A stretch of 64,000 bases of DNA from Bacillus sp. FJAT-22090 (lineage in GTDB: Bacteria; Bacillota; Bacilli; Bacillales_A; Planococcaceae): assembly GCF_001278755.1 (NCBI RefSeq), contig NZ_CP012601.1, positions 2,108,001 to 2,172,000 of the forward strand, in the 5' to 3' direction. A program made the translations under genes and the position numbers. The number at the start of each line of letters is the position of its first letter. Positions within the stretch are counted from its first letter, which is position 1. The notes under the pieces were generated by a model that was not told where the DNA came from, searched no databases, and saw only the letters and a program-made list of their open reading frames with translations. Shown here piece by piece: positions 26,457 through 35,476 of the stretch.

Positions 26457-26867
26457 TAAGCTCCTTTCGATGTAGGCAACCTTCTGCTTTTAGCTCCTGA
26501 TTTATTCTATGGAATTTTTCGTTAACTAATGAAATGGATTTTTTAACTGTATACACAACCCTAAATTTCAATTTTTCTGTTAATTCAACTCTTAAGTGTA
26601 AATTCTATTACAGGTTTGTTACAATCGCAATACATTTTTTTAATTATTTCATTAATTTACTCTTTTTTGAAAATGTAAAATTATCTACTAATTCAATCTT
26701 ATCAACAGTTTTTATTACATTTTATTAATGTAAAAAATTTTTAAATAGAATAAATAGCAATGTTACATTCTACAAATTTCGACATGGAATTGGTAAAAAT
26801 AATGAGCTCACTTTAATGATTCAACCTGCTAAACAGTTGAAACAAATGCAATTTCTTTAGTCAAAAC
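26457..26867. other. AT-rich gap between appD and the fabF terminator
   Basis: About 410 bases, presumably holding the app promoter on minus. A 64-codon plus-strand frame (26534-26728) has no ribosome site and low-complexity composition and is not counted. Apart from the CodY-like box I see no structured element. Confidence 0.4.
26571..26585 (-). promoter_or_regulatory. CodY-like box upstream of appD
   Basis: ATTTTTCTGTTAATT differs at three positions from AATTTTCWGAAAATT and lies about 115 bases before the appD start. I could not fix the promoter itself. Confidence 0.35.
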
Positions 26868-26912
26868 AAAAAGAGTATTTTCCATTTTTTCTTGGAAAAT
26901 ACTCTCTTTTTT
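26868..26912 (-). terminator. Terminator of fabHF
   Basis: AAAGAGTATTTTCCA (26870-26884) and TGGAAAATACTCT (26893-26905), with T runs on both sides. It lies 60 bases after the fabF stop. Confidence 0.85.
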
Positions 26913-26971
26913 AGATATTTTTTTGTAAATAAAAACCATTTATTATTATAAATTTTTATTAAATTTAATAA

Positions 26972-28204
26972 TTATTTTTTGAAAAGTATAGATGCATTAT
27001 GACCACCAAAGCCTAAAGAATTGCTCATTGCGTATTGAATATTTGCTTCTCTAGCTTCATTTGGAACATAGTCTAAATCACATTCTGGATCAGGTGTTTC
27101 TAAATTCATCGTTGGTGGCAATATTCCTTCTTTTAAAGCTAACACAGTGAATATCGCTTCAACCCCACCAGCTGCCCCAAGCAAATGGCCTGTCATAGAT
27201 TTAGTAGAACTCATTGCTAATTTGTATGCATGTTCACCGAAAACAGATTTCACAGCCATCGTTTCGAATTGATCATTATATGGTGTACTCGTTCCATGTG
27301 CATTAATATAATCAACTTGTTCAGGAGTAACTCCAGCATCTTCAAGTGCTTGTTGCATAGCACGAGCTGCCCCTTCTCCTTCTGGCGCTGGAGCAGTTAT
27401 ATGATGTGCATCACCAGTTGATCCATAACCAATAATTTCAGCATATATTTTTGCTCCGCGTGCTACTGCATGGTCATACTCTTCTAAAATGATAATCCCA
27501 GCACCTTCACCAATAACAAATCCATCACGGTTTGCATCAAATGGTCTAGAAGCAGTTTGTGGATCTGTATTTAATGTAAGTGCCGTGTTTGAACAAAATC
27601 CAGCTACAGACATATGTGTAATTGGGGATTCTGCACCGCCTGTTATCATTACATCTGCATCTCCACGTTCTATAACTTTAAATGCATCTCCAATGGAGTT
27701 TGTACCCGATGCACACGCAGTTACAGTACAGGAATTAACAGCTTTTGCTCCAAAATGAATTGAAACTTGACCTGCTGCCATATCCGGAATCATCATAGGT
27801 ACAAAAAACGGGCTAACACGTCGAGCACCTTTTTCTAAAAATACACGGAACTGTGCTTCGTATGTTTCCATACCACCAATACCAGAACCAATCCAAACCC
27901 CAGTTCGAAGGCCTAATTCCTCCGTAATTGTTAAATTAGCATCTTCTACAGCCATGATAGATGCTGCAAGCGCATAGTGTGTAAAGCGATCCATCTTACG
28001 TGCATCTTTTTTCTCAATATATTTCTCAATATCAAAGTCTTTTACTTCAGCTGCTACTTTTGCTGGGAACTGACTTGCGTCAAGTCGTGTAAGCATTCCT
28101 ACACCCGATTTACCTTCTTTAATACCAGACCAAGTTGTTTCTATATCATTTCCAAGCGGAGTAACTGCCCCAATTCCTGTTACTACTACTCTACGTTTCG
28201 TCAT
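26972..28204 (-). CDS. fabF: Beta-ketoacyl-ACP synthase II
   Basis: Elongating condensing enzyme of type II fatty acid synthesis, 410 residues. Catalytic Cys is in [14 protein letters not shown] (about residue 163), with the His residues of [11 protein letters not shown] and [13 protein letters not shown]. It follows fabH after 28 bases, forming the classical fabHF pair, and should respond to malonyl-CoA through the FapR operator upstream of fabH. Confidence 0.97.
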   Translation of the reverse strand: MTKRRVVVTGIGAVTPLGNDIETTWSGIKEGKSGVGMLTRLDASQFPAKVAAEVKDFDIEKYIEKKDARKMDRFTHYALAASIMAVEDANLTITEELGLRTGVWIGSGIGGMETYEAQFRVFLEKGARRVSPFFVPMMIPDMAAGQVSIHFGAKAVNSCTVTACASGTNSIGDAFKVIERGDADVMITGGAESPITHMSVAGFCSNTALTLNTDPQTASRPFDANRDGFVIGEGAGIIILEEYDHAVARGAKIYAEIIGYGSTGDAHHITAPAPEGEGAARAMQQALEDAGVTPEQVDYINAHGTSTPYNDQFETMAVKSVFGEHAYKLAMSSTKSMTGHLLGAAGGVEAIFTVLALKEGILPPTMNLETPDPECDLDYVPNEAREANIQYAMSNSLGFGGHNASILFKK

Positions 28205-28232
28205 GAATATTCATCCTTCCGAAGTTCATTTA

Positions 28233-29168
28233 TTATTTTCCCCACTTTAATGTAATAGCACCCCAAGTTAATCCGCCACCAAAACCTACCATCACTATGA
28301 TATCGTCATCTTTTATTTTCCCATTGTTAACTTCATCATTTAATGACAGTGGAATAGATGCTGATGATGTATTTCCATACTTATGGATTGTTTTAGACAT
28401 TTTTTCAACAGGGAGTCCTAATCTTTCTCTTGAAGCATCCATTATACGAATATTTGCTTGGTGTGGTATTAACATATCGATATCTTCTTTTGTTAAACCG
28501 GCTTTCTCTGTTACATTAACTGCAGACTCACCCATTTGTCTAACGGCAAACTTAAATACTTCTCTACCATTCATAGCAAGATAAGGTCCATCTTGGTATA
28601 AATGCTTACCACCACTACCATCTGCGCCAAGCTCGAATGACAAGATTCCTCGTCCTTCTGATACTTTACTCACAACTGCAGCTCCTGCTCCATCACCAAA
28701 TAACACAGCTGTATTTCGATCTTCCCAATCTGTTATCTTAGAAAGTTTTTCAACTCCTACTACTAACACATGTGAATATGCATTAGATTCTACAAATTGT
28801 TTTGCAGTAACCAACCCATATATAAATCCTGCACAAGCTGCAGACAGATCCATTGCCGCTGCATTTGTTGCACCTAGCTGATATTGCAACATGGAGGAAA
28901 CACTTGGAAACGGTTGATCAGGTGTAACTGTTGCAACAAGAATAAGACCAATTTGCTCAGGAGATATTCCAGCATTCTCGATTGCTTCTTTTGCTGCTTT
29001 ATACGCTAAATGAGAAGTGTTTTCTTCCTCTCCTGCAATTCTTCTTTCTTCTATACCAGTTCTAGTTCTAATCCATTCATCGGATGTATCTACTTTTTTC
29101 TCAAGGTCTGCATTAGTTAAAATATGCTCAGGTGAATAAGTTCCTAAACCAATTATTCCAGCATTCAC
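28233..29168 (-). CDS. fabH: Beta-ketoacyl-ACP synthase III
   Basis: Initiating condensing enzyme that joins an acyl-CoA primer to malonyl-ACP, 311 residues. The triad is visible: Cys in [13 protein letters not shown], His in PHQANIRIM and Asn in [10 protein letters not shown]. Branched-chain primer use is expected in Bacillales but not proven by sequence. AAAGGGGAAC precedes the ATG, with a FapR operator in the promoter. Confidence 0.96.
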   Translation of the reverse strand: MNAGIIGLGTYSPEHILTNADLEKKVDTSDEWIRTRTGIEERRIAGEEENTSHLAYKAAKEAIENAGISPEQIGLILVATVTPDQPFPSVSSMLQYQLGATNAAAMDLSAACAGFIYGLVTAKQFVESNAYSHVLVVGVEKLSKITDWEDRNTAVLFGDGAGAAVVSKVSEGRGILSFELGADGSGGKHLYQDGPYLAMNGREVFKFAVRQMGESAVNVTEKAGLTKEDIDMLIPHQANIRIMDASRERLGLPVEKMSKTIHKYGNTSSASIPLSLNDEVNNGKIKDDDIIVMVGFGGGLTWGAITLKWGK

Positions 29169-29197
29169 GAAAGTTCCCCTTTTCTTATAATCTATTA

Positions 29198-29242
29198 TTA
29201 GTACCTGGTAATAATAATACCGAATATATGAACATTTTTCAA
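29198..29242 (-). promoter_or_regulatory. fabHF promoter with FapR operator
   Basis: The plus-strand sequence TTAGTACCTGGTAATAA (29198-29214) closely matches the FapR palindrome. The minus-strand -35 TTGAAA (29237-29242) and -10 TATTAT (29214-29219) are 17 bp apart, so the operator lies directly downstream of the -10 over the transcription start. Malonyl-CoA-responsive repression is expected. Confidence 0.85.
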
Positions 29243-29330
29243 CAACATAGTTTGAAATCGTAAATATTCTTTTGAATTAGGAAGGGTTATGATATGATTA
29301 ACATAGTAAAAATAGCTTGAGGTGAATGAA

Positions 29331-29522
29331 ATGAAATATATTATGACACTTGTATGGTCCGTAATACTAGTTTCTATGTTAAATTACGTAGTAAGCTCTG
29401 TACAAAACGTAGAATTTGATCTTAACAACGGCTTAATCATGTCAATCCCGGTTGCAATTTTGGTTATCCTTATTTCTGCAATCCTTCCAAATGATCCAGT
29501 AGCAACACCAGAACATCATTAA
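29331..29522 (+). CDS. DUF2929 family small membrane protein
   Basis: A 63-residue protein with two hydrophobic helices (about 3-23 and 36-56) separated by a short polar loop. The MKYIMTLVWS...NYVVSSV start resembles DUF2929 proteins, which occur beside fabH in related genomes. The ATG at 29331 is chosen because GAGGTG lies seven bases before it; the GTG at 29322 overlaps that site. Function unknown. Divergent from fabH. Confidence 0.75.
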   Translation: MKYIMTLVWSVILVSMLNYVVSSVQNVEFDLNNGLIMSIPVAILVILISAILPNDPVATPEHH

Positions 29523-29553
29523 GAAAAGCACAATAGTGCTTACCGTGTTTTTT

Positions 29554-29592
29554 AGAGGAGGCTCGTGACTGTTTCACGAGCCTCCTCTTTTT
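29554..29592 (+). terminator. Terminator after the DUF2929 gene
   Basis: A perfect 15-bp stem AGAGGAGGCTCGTGA (29554-29568) with TCACGAGCCTCCTCT (29574-29588), then T run. Confidence 0.92.
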
Positions 29593-29783
29593 TCGGTAGG
29601 TTTATGGCTATTGTCTATCCGTAACCCTCTTAAAAAACATAAGAATCAGTTAAAGGATATGAATTTCTATTTATTTTGTATGCTCCCGAAGATTCAAATT
29701 CGGAGCTATATTGCTACTAGACTATGGTGGCGTGCGGCAGCGCAATTCCAGGTTGTATGCGTTATAATGTCTTTAAACCAATA

Positions 29784-29809
29784 AAAACAGCTCCCAAAGT
29801 ATGGGAGCT
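29784..29809 (-). terminator. Terminator of clpB
   Basis: AGCTCCCA (29789-29796) with TGGGAGCT (29802-29809) and TTTTTATT on the minus strand, just after the clpB stop. Confidence 0.85.
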
Positions 29810-29815
29810 CTTTTC

Positions 29816-31942
29816 TTATTTAATCATTAATTGATTATCTTCAATGGTCGCTACAATTGTACTTCCTGGAAGAACCGTACCAGCGATTAATAATTTTGCA
29901 ACAGCAGTTTCTAAATTTCTTTGTATAAAACGTTTCAACGGTCTTGCTCCGAAAGCTGCGTCTGTACCTTCTTCCACGATCCACTTAATCACTTCATGAT
30001 TTACTTGTAAATTGATCTCTTGTTCTTGAACACGATTTTGTAGCTGTTTTACATATTTTTCAGTGATTTTTTCAAAATGATGAATAGTTAAAGAATGGAA
30101 CATGATAATGTCATCTAAGCGGTTTAATAACTCAGGTTTAAAATGTTCCCTTAAAGCTGCCATTACAAGACTTTCTTCTTCTTCCCCGATGACTCCAGTC
30201 GTATTTCCAAGATATTGTGAACCAATATTAGAAGTTAGGATAACTACCGTATTTGTAAAATTAACTATTCTTCCTTGGCTATCTGTAATACGTCCATCAT
30301 CCATTAGTTGTAATAATATATTCGCTACATCTGGATGAGCTTTTTCTATTTCATCTAATAGTACGACAGAGTATGGATTTCGACGAACTGCTTCTGTTAA
30401 TTGGCCACCTTCTTCGTACCCAATGTATCCTGGAGGTGCTCCAACTAAACGAGAAACACTATGTTTCTCCATATATTCAGACATATCGATACGTATAAAA
30501 TGCTCTTCCGAATCAAACAGGTTCGCAGCCAACGATTTAGCAAGTTCCGTTTTCCCTACACCTGTTGGACCTAAAAATAAGAAGGAACCAATTGGCTTTT
30601 TAGGATCCTTTATCCCGGCTCTTGCACGCCAAACCGCTTCAGTTACTAATTGCACTGCTTGATCTTGTCCAACAACTCTTTCACCAAGTGTCTCTTTTAA
30701 ACGAAGGAGTTTTTCTCTTTCTCCTTCGACCAATTTCGTTACTGGAATTCCTGTCCATCTTGATACAATAGAAGCAATTTCTTCTGAAGTGACTTCTTCA
30801 CGTAACAAGCGAACATCAGATTGATCATTAATTTGTTGTTCATATTGTTGCAATTCTTTTTCTAATGAAGGTATTTTCCCATGCCGTAGCTCAGCTGCCT
30901 TGTTCAAATCATATTTATTTTCTGCTTCTTCCAGTTCTCTTCTAAATCGATCTAGTTCTTCTCTTTTTTGTTGAATGACCTGAATAGATTCTTTTTCCTG
31001 TTTCCATTTGTTTCGCATGTCACTTGTAGATTGTTCTAATTCCAATAGGTCTTGGCGTAACTGTTCAAGTCTTTTTTGACTGGCAGCATCTTTTTCTTTC
31101 ATTAAGGCTTGTTCTTCAATTTGAAGCTGCATCATTTTTCGTGTTACTTCATCTAGCTCTTGGGGCATTGAATCAATTTCTGTTCGAATCATTGCACATG
31201 CTTCATCTACTAAATCGATTGCTTTGTCGGGTAAAAAACGTTCTGTAATGTATCTATTTGATAATTCCGCAGCAGCTACAATAGCTCTATCATGAATGCG
31301 CACACCATGATGTAATTCAAAGCGCTCTTTCAATCCACGTAAAATGGATACTGTATCTTCGACAGAAGGCTCTCGAACAAGCACTTGTTGAAATCTTCTT
31401 TCAAGTGCCGGATCCTTTTCAATATACAGGCGGTATTCATCTAAAGTGGTTGCTCCGATACAATGTAATTCTCCACGAGCAAGCATTGGTTTTAGCATGT
31501 TCCCCGCATCCATTGCACCGTCAGATTTTCCAGCACCTACTATTGTATGGATTTCATCTATAAATAATATAATTTGTCCATCACTTTCTTTAACTTGCTT
31601 CAAAACAGCTTGTAAACGCTCTTCAAATTCTCCACGATATTTTGCACCTGCTATTAAAGAACTCATATCTAGCTCAAAAATTTCTTTTTCTTTTAGTCCT
31701 TCCGGTACATCTTTTCGTACAATTCGTTGCGCCAAACCTTCCACAATTGCAGTTTTTCCAACACCTGGCTCTCCAATTAGGACAGGATTATTTTTTGTTT
31801 TTCTAGATAATATACGAATAACATCCCGTATTTCTTGATCTCTTCCGATAACAGGGTCCATTTTTCCTTCTTTTACTGCGGTCACTAAATTGCGTCCATA
31901 AGTTTCTAATGGACTTTTTTCATCCTGTTGTTTCATTTGCAT
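29816..31942 (-). CDS. clpB: ClpB-type disaggregase lacking the N-terminal domain
   Basis: Hsp100 AAA+ chaperone that, with DnaK, would dissolve aggregates. Two AAA modules are intact: Walker [10 protein letters not shown] (about 57-65), and GPTGVGKTE in the second. The full ClpB-type coiled-coil middle domain (about 270-400, ending near [12 protein letters not shown]) is present, and no ClpP-binding loop is evident, which separates it from ClpC/ClpE. The ~150-residue Clp_N domain is absent: the protein begins at the linker [12 protein letters not shown] after only about 10 residues. The promoter and CtsR box lie right upstream, so this is the designed start. ATG 31942 is preferred; TTG 31948 is possible. 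Confidence 0.92.
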   Translation of the reverse strand: MQMKQQDEKSPLETYGRNLVTAVKEGKMDPVIGRDQEIRDVIRILSRKTKNNPVLIGEPGVGKTAIVEGLAQRIVRKDVPEGLKEKEIFELDMSSLIAGAKYRGEFEERLQAVLKQVKESDGQIILFIDEIHTIVGAGKSDGAMDAGNMLKPMLARGELHCIGATTLDEYRLYIEKDPALERRFQQVLVREPSVEDTVSILRGLKERFELHHGVRIHDRAIVAAAELSNRYITERFLPDKAIDLVDEACAMIRTEIDSMPQELDEVTRKMMQLQIEEQALMKEKDAASQKRLEQLRQDLLELEQSTSDMRNKWKQEKESIQVIQQKREELDRFRRELEEAENKYDLNKAAELRHGKIPSLEKELQQYEQQINDQSDVRLLREEVTSEEIASIVSRWTGIPVTKLVEGEREKLLRLKETLGERVVGQDQAVQLVTEAVWRARAGIKDPKKPIGSFLFLGPTGVGKTELAKSLAANLFDSEEHFIRIDMSEYMEKHSVSRLVGAPPGYIGYEEGGQLTEAVRRNPYSVVLLDEIEKAHPDVANILLQLMDDGRITDSQGRIVNFTNTVVILTSNIGSQYLGNTTGVIGEEEESLVMAALREHFKPELLNRLDDIIMFHSLTIHHFEKITEKYVKQLQNRVQEQEINLQVNHEVIKWIVEEGTDAAFGARPLKRFIQRNLETAVAKLLIAGTVLPGSTIVATIEDNQLMIK

Positions 31943-31967
31943 ACCCAACCATCTCCTTTTGAAATAG

Positions 31968-32020
31968 TTTGACCTTTTTTGACTAATGTAATTATAATAT
32001 TTTCTTTTATTATTTGTAAA
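31968..32020 (-). promoter_or_regulatory. clpB promoter with CtsR operator
   Basis: On the minus strand the direct heptads AGTCAAA-AAA-GGTCAAA (31968-31984) match the CtsR operator. The -35 TTTACA (32015-32020) and -10 TATAAT (31991-31996) are 18 bp apart, so CtsR would block the polymerase at the start site until heat stress. Confidence 0.9.
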
Positions 32021-32030
32021 GAAAAGCGAT

Positions 32031-32059
32031 TTTACCTATGTATATAGGGTTAATATGCT
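32031..32059 (+). promoter_or_regulatory. Candidate promoter of the Fnr-like gene
   Basis: TTTACC (32031-32036) and TATGCT (32054-32059), spacing 17. No TGTGA-N6-TCACA site was found here. Confidence 0.4.
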
Positions 32060-32095
32060 ATTATTGTTATACAGATGGAAAGGTTGTGATTATTA

Positions 32096-32791
32096 ATGAG
32101 CGAGAATACTCCTTTGTTTGAAGGTATAAATTCATTATTTGACCAATTTGGTTCCATTATGAAAATTGAAAAGGATCGCCCTATTTTTAATGAAGGAGAA
32201 CGATCCGATGAAGTGTATTATATCGTTTCTGGATATGTTAGAATTACGAAGGATTCGGAGAGTGGGCGAATATTTACTTTAAAAATTACCGGACCTGAAA
32301 GTATTATCGGTGAAACATCCGTTTTTTGTGAAACTGTATATCATGCAGTATCTGCACACGCTATCGAGCCAACGCAAATATATGCTCTTTCAAGAACACA
32401 ACTGGAAAATTTTTTAACGTCTTCCCCTCCCCTTATGAAAGAATGGATGAAAATTGTACAAATAAATCATTTAAAGAATGAAACGAGATTTAGAGATTTA
32501 TTGTTACACGGAAAAAAAGGAGCACTCTTTTCTACTTTAATACGACTTACCAATACGTATGGAATTCCTCAAAAAGATGGAAGTATCGTTATTGAACATC
32601 ACTTAACGAATCAAGAATTAGCAAATTTTTGTGCAACTAGTCGAGAAGTTGTGAATCGAATGTTAAATGATTTAAAAAAATCAGGAATTGTTACTTTTAA
32701 AAAAGGTATTATAACCATTCACGATTTGGACTATTTACGTAAAGAAATTGAATGCGATAACTGTCCATTACACATATGCAGAATAGATTAA
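32096..32791 (+). CDS. fnr: Crp/Fnr-family regulator with C-terminal Cys cluster (Fnr-like)
   Basis: Transcription factor of 231 residues. An N-terminal cyclic-nucleotide-binding-type beta barrel (about 20-110), a dimer helix and a winged helix with recognition helix in NQELANFCATSREVVNRML (about 170-190). The last residues ECDNCPLHICRID hold Cys220, Cys223 and Cys228, the CX2CX4C spacing that ligates the oxygen-sensing [4Fe-4S] cluster in B. subtilis Fnr (Cys227/230/235). An oxygen or redox sensor is therefore likely. Divergent from clpB. A Crp-like regulator of another function cannot be excluded. Confidence 0.82.
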   Translation: MSENTPLFEGINSLFDQFGSIMKIEKDRPIFNEGERSDEVYYIVSGYVRITKDSESGRIFTLKITGPESIIGETSVFCETVYHAVSAHAIEPTQIYALSRTQLENFLTSSPPLMKEWMKIVQINHLKNETRFRDLLLHGKKGALFSTLIRLTNTYGIPQKDGSIVIEHHLTNQELANFCATSREVVNRMLNDLKKSGIVTFKKGIITIHDLDYLRKEIECDNCPLHICRID

Positions 32792-32795
32792 AATC

Positions 32796-32880
32796 AGCTG
32801 TCCAAAAAGTCCCTAGAGTACTCCTGCGGGAAAGCGAGACAGTCCGAGACTCCGCATGGAGCGTAGTGAGGTCATTGAAA
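32796..32880. repeat. GC-rich element B, partial copy behind half a terminator
   Basis: Starts with AGCTGTCCAAAAAGTC (about 32796-32811), half of a terminator stem whose near-complement GACTTTCTGGACAGCT sits at about 33388-33403. Then CTCCTGCGGGAAAGCGAGAC...CTCCGCATGGAGCGTAGTGAGG, a Bacillaceae-type GC-rich dispersed repeat. Confidence 0.65.
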
Positions 32881-32928
32881 AAGTCTAAAAAAATTTGACT
32901 TTACTAAATAATGTCGTCCAATAAATAA

Positions 32929-33043
32929 GAAAATCGTTGAATCGGCTCCCTTTCCGCGGGCGTTGCCTTAGCCTCCTCGCTGTGCTGCGGGGTCTTCGGC
33001 TAACGCTATTCCCGCAGGAGTGTCGCCTTTTTCAACGATTTTC
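32929..33043. repeat. GC-rich element B, 115 bp with perfect 13-bp terminal inverted repeats
   Basis: GAAAATCGTTGAA (32929-32941) and its exact complement (33031-33043) bound a GC-rich palindromic interior (CTTAGCC...GGCTAA; CCGCGGG...CCCGCAGG). It is MITE-like in structure but has no visible target duplication. Confidence 0.8.
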
Positions 33044-33120
33044 AAAAAATACTAATTGGAAAAATTTAAGTGATAAAAACTTGCTCTATTAATGGCATGA
33101 TGGTTTTCTAATTGAAAAGC

Positions 33121-33260
33121 GAATAATAGTTGATTGGAGTGGAAGGTGGCGACTCCAGCCGGAATAGCATGAGCTGAAGACCCTGGACTGAGTGTAGCGA
33201 GGGAAGCGGCTGAAGCCATGCCGGCGGAACGCGTCCGCCTGGAACGGAAATTAACGGGTC
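33121..33260. repeat. GC-rich element B, opposite orientation
   Basis: GGAGTGGAAGGTGGCGACTC...CCGGAATAGCATGAGCTGAAGACC...GCGAAGC-type blocks match the reverse complement of 32929-33043 with divergence. An antisense open frame here is repeat sequence, not a gene. Confidence 0.7.
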
Positions 33261-33358
33261 TAAAATAAAAATCAAATATGTGAACAACTTGTCGTTCACT
33301 TACTGTTATGAAATCTCATATAGTATAACGCACTTTTTAAATATAAGCTACAAAGAAA

Positions 33359-33408
33359 GAGGCTGCCCTTAAAAGTCATTATTATGACTTTCTGGACAGC
33401 TCCTTTTC
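33359..33408 (-). terminator. Terminator of yitW
   Basis: Imperfect stem of AGGCTGCCCTTAAAAGTCA with TGACTTTCTGGACAGCTCC, loop TTATTA, CTTTCTTT on minus. It adjoins the yitW stop. Confidence 0.75.
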
Positions 33409-33411
33409 TTA

Positions 33412-33720
33412 TTATCTTATTCCCAATGCAATTTTAGCATATCGTGACATATTTTCTTTTGACCATGGTGGATTGAAAACTATATTTACTTCTGTTTCTT
33501 TTACTTCAGGTAATTCGCCAAGTGCTGTTTTCACTTGATCCACAATCATCGGACCCATTGGGCATCCTATGGAAGTAAGAGTCATTGTTACGGTTGCGAG
33601 CCCCTCATCTGTCAAATCAACATCATATACTAAACCCAAATTGACAATATCAATACCGAGCTCAGGGTCAATAACGTTTTCTAGTGCACCCATCATACTG
33701 TCTTTCATATCTTGATCCAT
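33412..33720 (-). CDS. MIP18/DUF59 iron-sulphur assembly factor (YitW-like)
   Basis: A 102-residue single-domain protein of the MIP18 family that helps iron-sulphur cluster assembly or transfer. The family motif with the conserved Cys, TLTSIGCPMGPMI, is at about residues 50-62, after DPELGIDIVNLGLVYD. The ATG at 33720 follows GGGAGG; the longer frame to 33795 overlaps the broken yitV and has no such site. The yitW-yitV-yitU neighbourhood is conserved with B. subtilis. Confidence 0.9.
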   Translation of the reverse strand: MDQDMKDSMMGALENVIDPELGIDIVNLGLVYDVDLTDEGLATVTMTLTSIGCPMGPMIVDQVKTALGELPEVKETEVNIVFNPPWSKENMSRYAKIALGIR

Positions 33721-33770
33721 TTTTATAAAACCTCCCTGACACTTTATTTCATCATAACAAACTACGTTCT

Positions 33771-34515
33771 TTAAGCCAAATTGTTTGCTAGCCATTTCGT
33801 TACTTCAAGTAATCCTTTTCGGGTAACTGCATGCCCGGCTGATTTATCTTTTATAAATACTAAATTTTCATTTTTAAGATTCAATAAAATATGCAGTCGG
33901 TTCAAAAGGAACAACCTGGTCTTTTACTCCGTGCCAAAAGAATAGGGGTTTATTTTCTAGATTCTTCATATGTATAGAAGCATCGAAAGTAGATAATGTT
34001 TGGAACATATTATCTTTTTCTTCCGAATTCAAAGGAATTTTAAATCCTTTTTGTTCGAATTGTTCGATTTGAGCCTTTGCTAATTGAACATATCCAGGTG
34101 TACCCATCATTATTGCTGCAGCATCAATCCATGGATAAGCTGTTAAGCATCCAAGTGTTGTAATTCCTCCCATGGACGTGCCAGCAACCCCTATTTTTTG
34201 TTCGTTCCCATAGCCTCTATTATTTAATTCCTGTTTTAATTTTCCTACTTCTTCTATAGAAGTCAAAACAGTTTCCCAGAAGCGGAGACTTATTTCTACT
34301 TGATCTAAATTTTCATCTCTTTCGCCATGTAAATGTGCATCTGGCAATATCACTCGACAACCTGCATTTACTAGTTGGTAAGCATAATGTAAATTATGTT
34401 CCTTTGCACTTTCAAAACCATGTAAAAAGATTATAATTGGAGAATTAATCTTCGTCTGTTCGTTATATATATGAAGTAGAGGTATATTTCCCCAAGTTTC
34501 CGATTGTACAATCAT
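33771..34515 (-). pseudogene. YitV-like alpha/beta hydrolase, frameshifted near its 3' end
   Basis: Serine esterase/peptidase-like hydrolase. The open frame from 34515 has HGFESAK and the nucleophile elbow GTSMGG, and the Asp of WHGVKDQVVP, but stops at 33874 after 213 residues (ending AYFIES). In the +1 frame immediately after, LKNENLVFIKDKSAGHAVTR and more continues for about 35 residues to 33771, restoring the family length (about 248) and supplying the catalytic His in AGHAV. A one-base shift at about 33875-33885 explains this. It could be a true pseudogene, a programmed shift or a sequencing error. As annotated the protein lacks its His. Confidence 0.82.
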
Positions 34516-34647
34516 TTAAGAACCGCCTCCCCTATTTAATATTATATTAACAAAGTAAATTGGAATTTACAAAAGAGCCGTTATTTCATTTTGACGTTTA
34601 TTCATGAAAAGGATACACTTTACAATAGAAGGAAAGGAGAATTTTAT

Positions 34648-35460
34648 ATGCAACGTCACTTAATTGTGTTGGATCTAGATGGCACTTTACTAACAGATGA
34701 AAAAATAATATCAGATAAAACTAAAAAAACGATTTTACAAGCAAAAAACGAAGGTCATGAAGTAATGATTGCTACAGGTAGACCATATAGATCAAGTGAA
34801 ATGTACTATAAAGAACTAGGATTAAATACTCCAATCGTTAATTTCAATGGTGCATTTGTTCATCATCCGATGGACACTTCTTGGAATACTGTACATAAAC
34901 CAATTGATTTGAATGTTGTAAAAGAAGTAGTAGAGGCAGTTCAAAACTATTCGATAAAAAATATGCTGGCCGAAGTTCTAGACGATGTATACTTACATCA
35001 TCATGATGAAAAAATGATATCTGCGTTCGCTCTTGGTAATCCACATATTACAACGGGGGATTTACGTACCTTTTTAAAAACTGATCCTACAAGTTTACTG
35101 ATTCACGCTGAAGATGATTCTGTCGACTTAGTACGTAAACATCTACAAGATGTACACGCAGAGGTAATCGATCAGCGTCGATGGGGTGCACCTTGGGACG
35201 TTATTGAAATTATTCGTAACGGTTTAAACAAGGCTGTTGGATTAAAACATGTTTCTGAGTATTTAAATATTTCTAAAGAAAATATCATCGCATTTGGGGA
35301 TGAGGACAATGATCTGGAAATGATTGAATATGCAGGGGTTGGTGTTGCGATGGGAAATGCTATATCCCCACTTCAGAATATTGCAAATGAAATTACATTA
35401 ACGAATAATGAAGATGGTATCGCAGAATTTTTAAAAGATAGATTAAAATTAAATATCTAA
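34648..35460 (+). CDS. HAD-superfamily Cof-type phosphatase (YitU-like)
   Basis: Cytoplasmic sugar-phosphate or nucleotide-type phosphatase of 270 residues. Motif I DLDGTLLTD carries the nucleophile Asp near residue 9, motif II is ATGRPY, and motif IV GDEDNDLEM lies near the C-terminus; the IIB cap lies between. The ATG at 34648 follows AAAGGAG. It may be promiscuous. The degV gene follows 16 bases later, suggesting co-transcription. Divergent from yitV. Confidence 0.92.
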   Translation: MQRHLIVLDLDGTLLTDEKIISDKTKKTILQAKNEGHEVMIATGRPYRSSEMYYKELGLNTPIVNFNGAFVHHPMDTSWNTVHKPIDLNVVKEVVEAVQNYSIKNMLAEVLDDVYLHHHDEKMISAFALGNPHITTGDLRTFLKTDPTSLLIHAEDDSVDLVRKHLQDVHAEVIDQRRWGAPWDVIEIIRNGLNKAVGLKHVSEYLNISKENIIAFGDEDNDLEMIEYAGVGVAMGNAISPLQNIANEITLTNNEDGIAEFLKDRLKLNI

Positions 35461-35476
35461 AATTAGGGGGATGGAA

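Noticed and set aside
26534-26728. Plus-strand open frame of 64 codons, Phe/Asn-rich
   Set aside because: No Shine-Dalgarno site, AT-driven residue bias, and no coding-like codon use.
29640-29783. Possible RNA gene between the DUF2929 gene and clpB
   Set aside because: Only a short stem-loop (GCTCCGA-like) is visible; no conserved fold or promoter recognised.
29816-31942. Identification as ClpC or ClpE
   Set aside because: The long ClpB-type middle domain is present and no ClpP-binding motif or zinc finger was seen.
32929-33043. Insertion sequence
   Set aside because: Has terminal inverted repeats but no transposase frame and no clear target-site duplication; listed only as a repeat.
33108-33299. 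Minus-strand open frame of 63 codons
   Set aside because: Lies fully in the GC-rich repeat, has no ribosome site and its composition follows the repeat.
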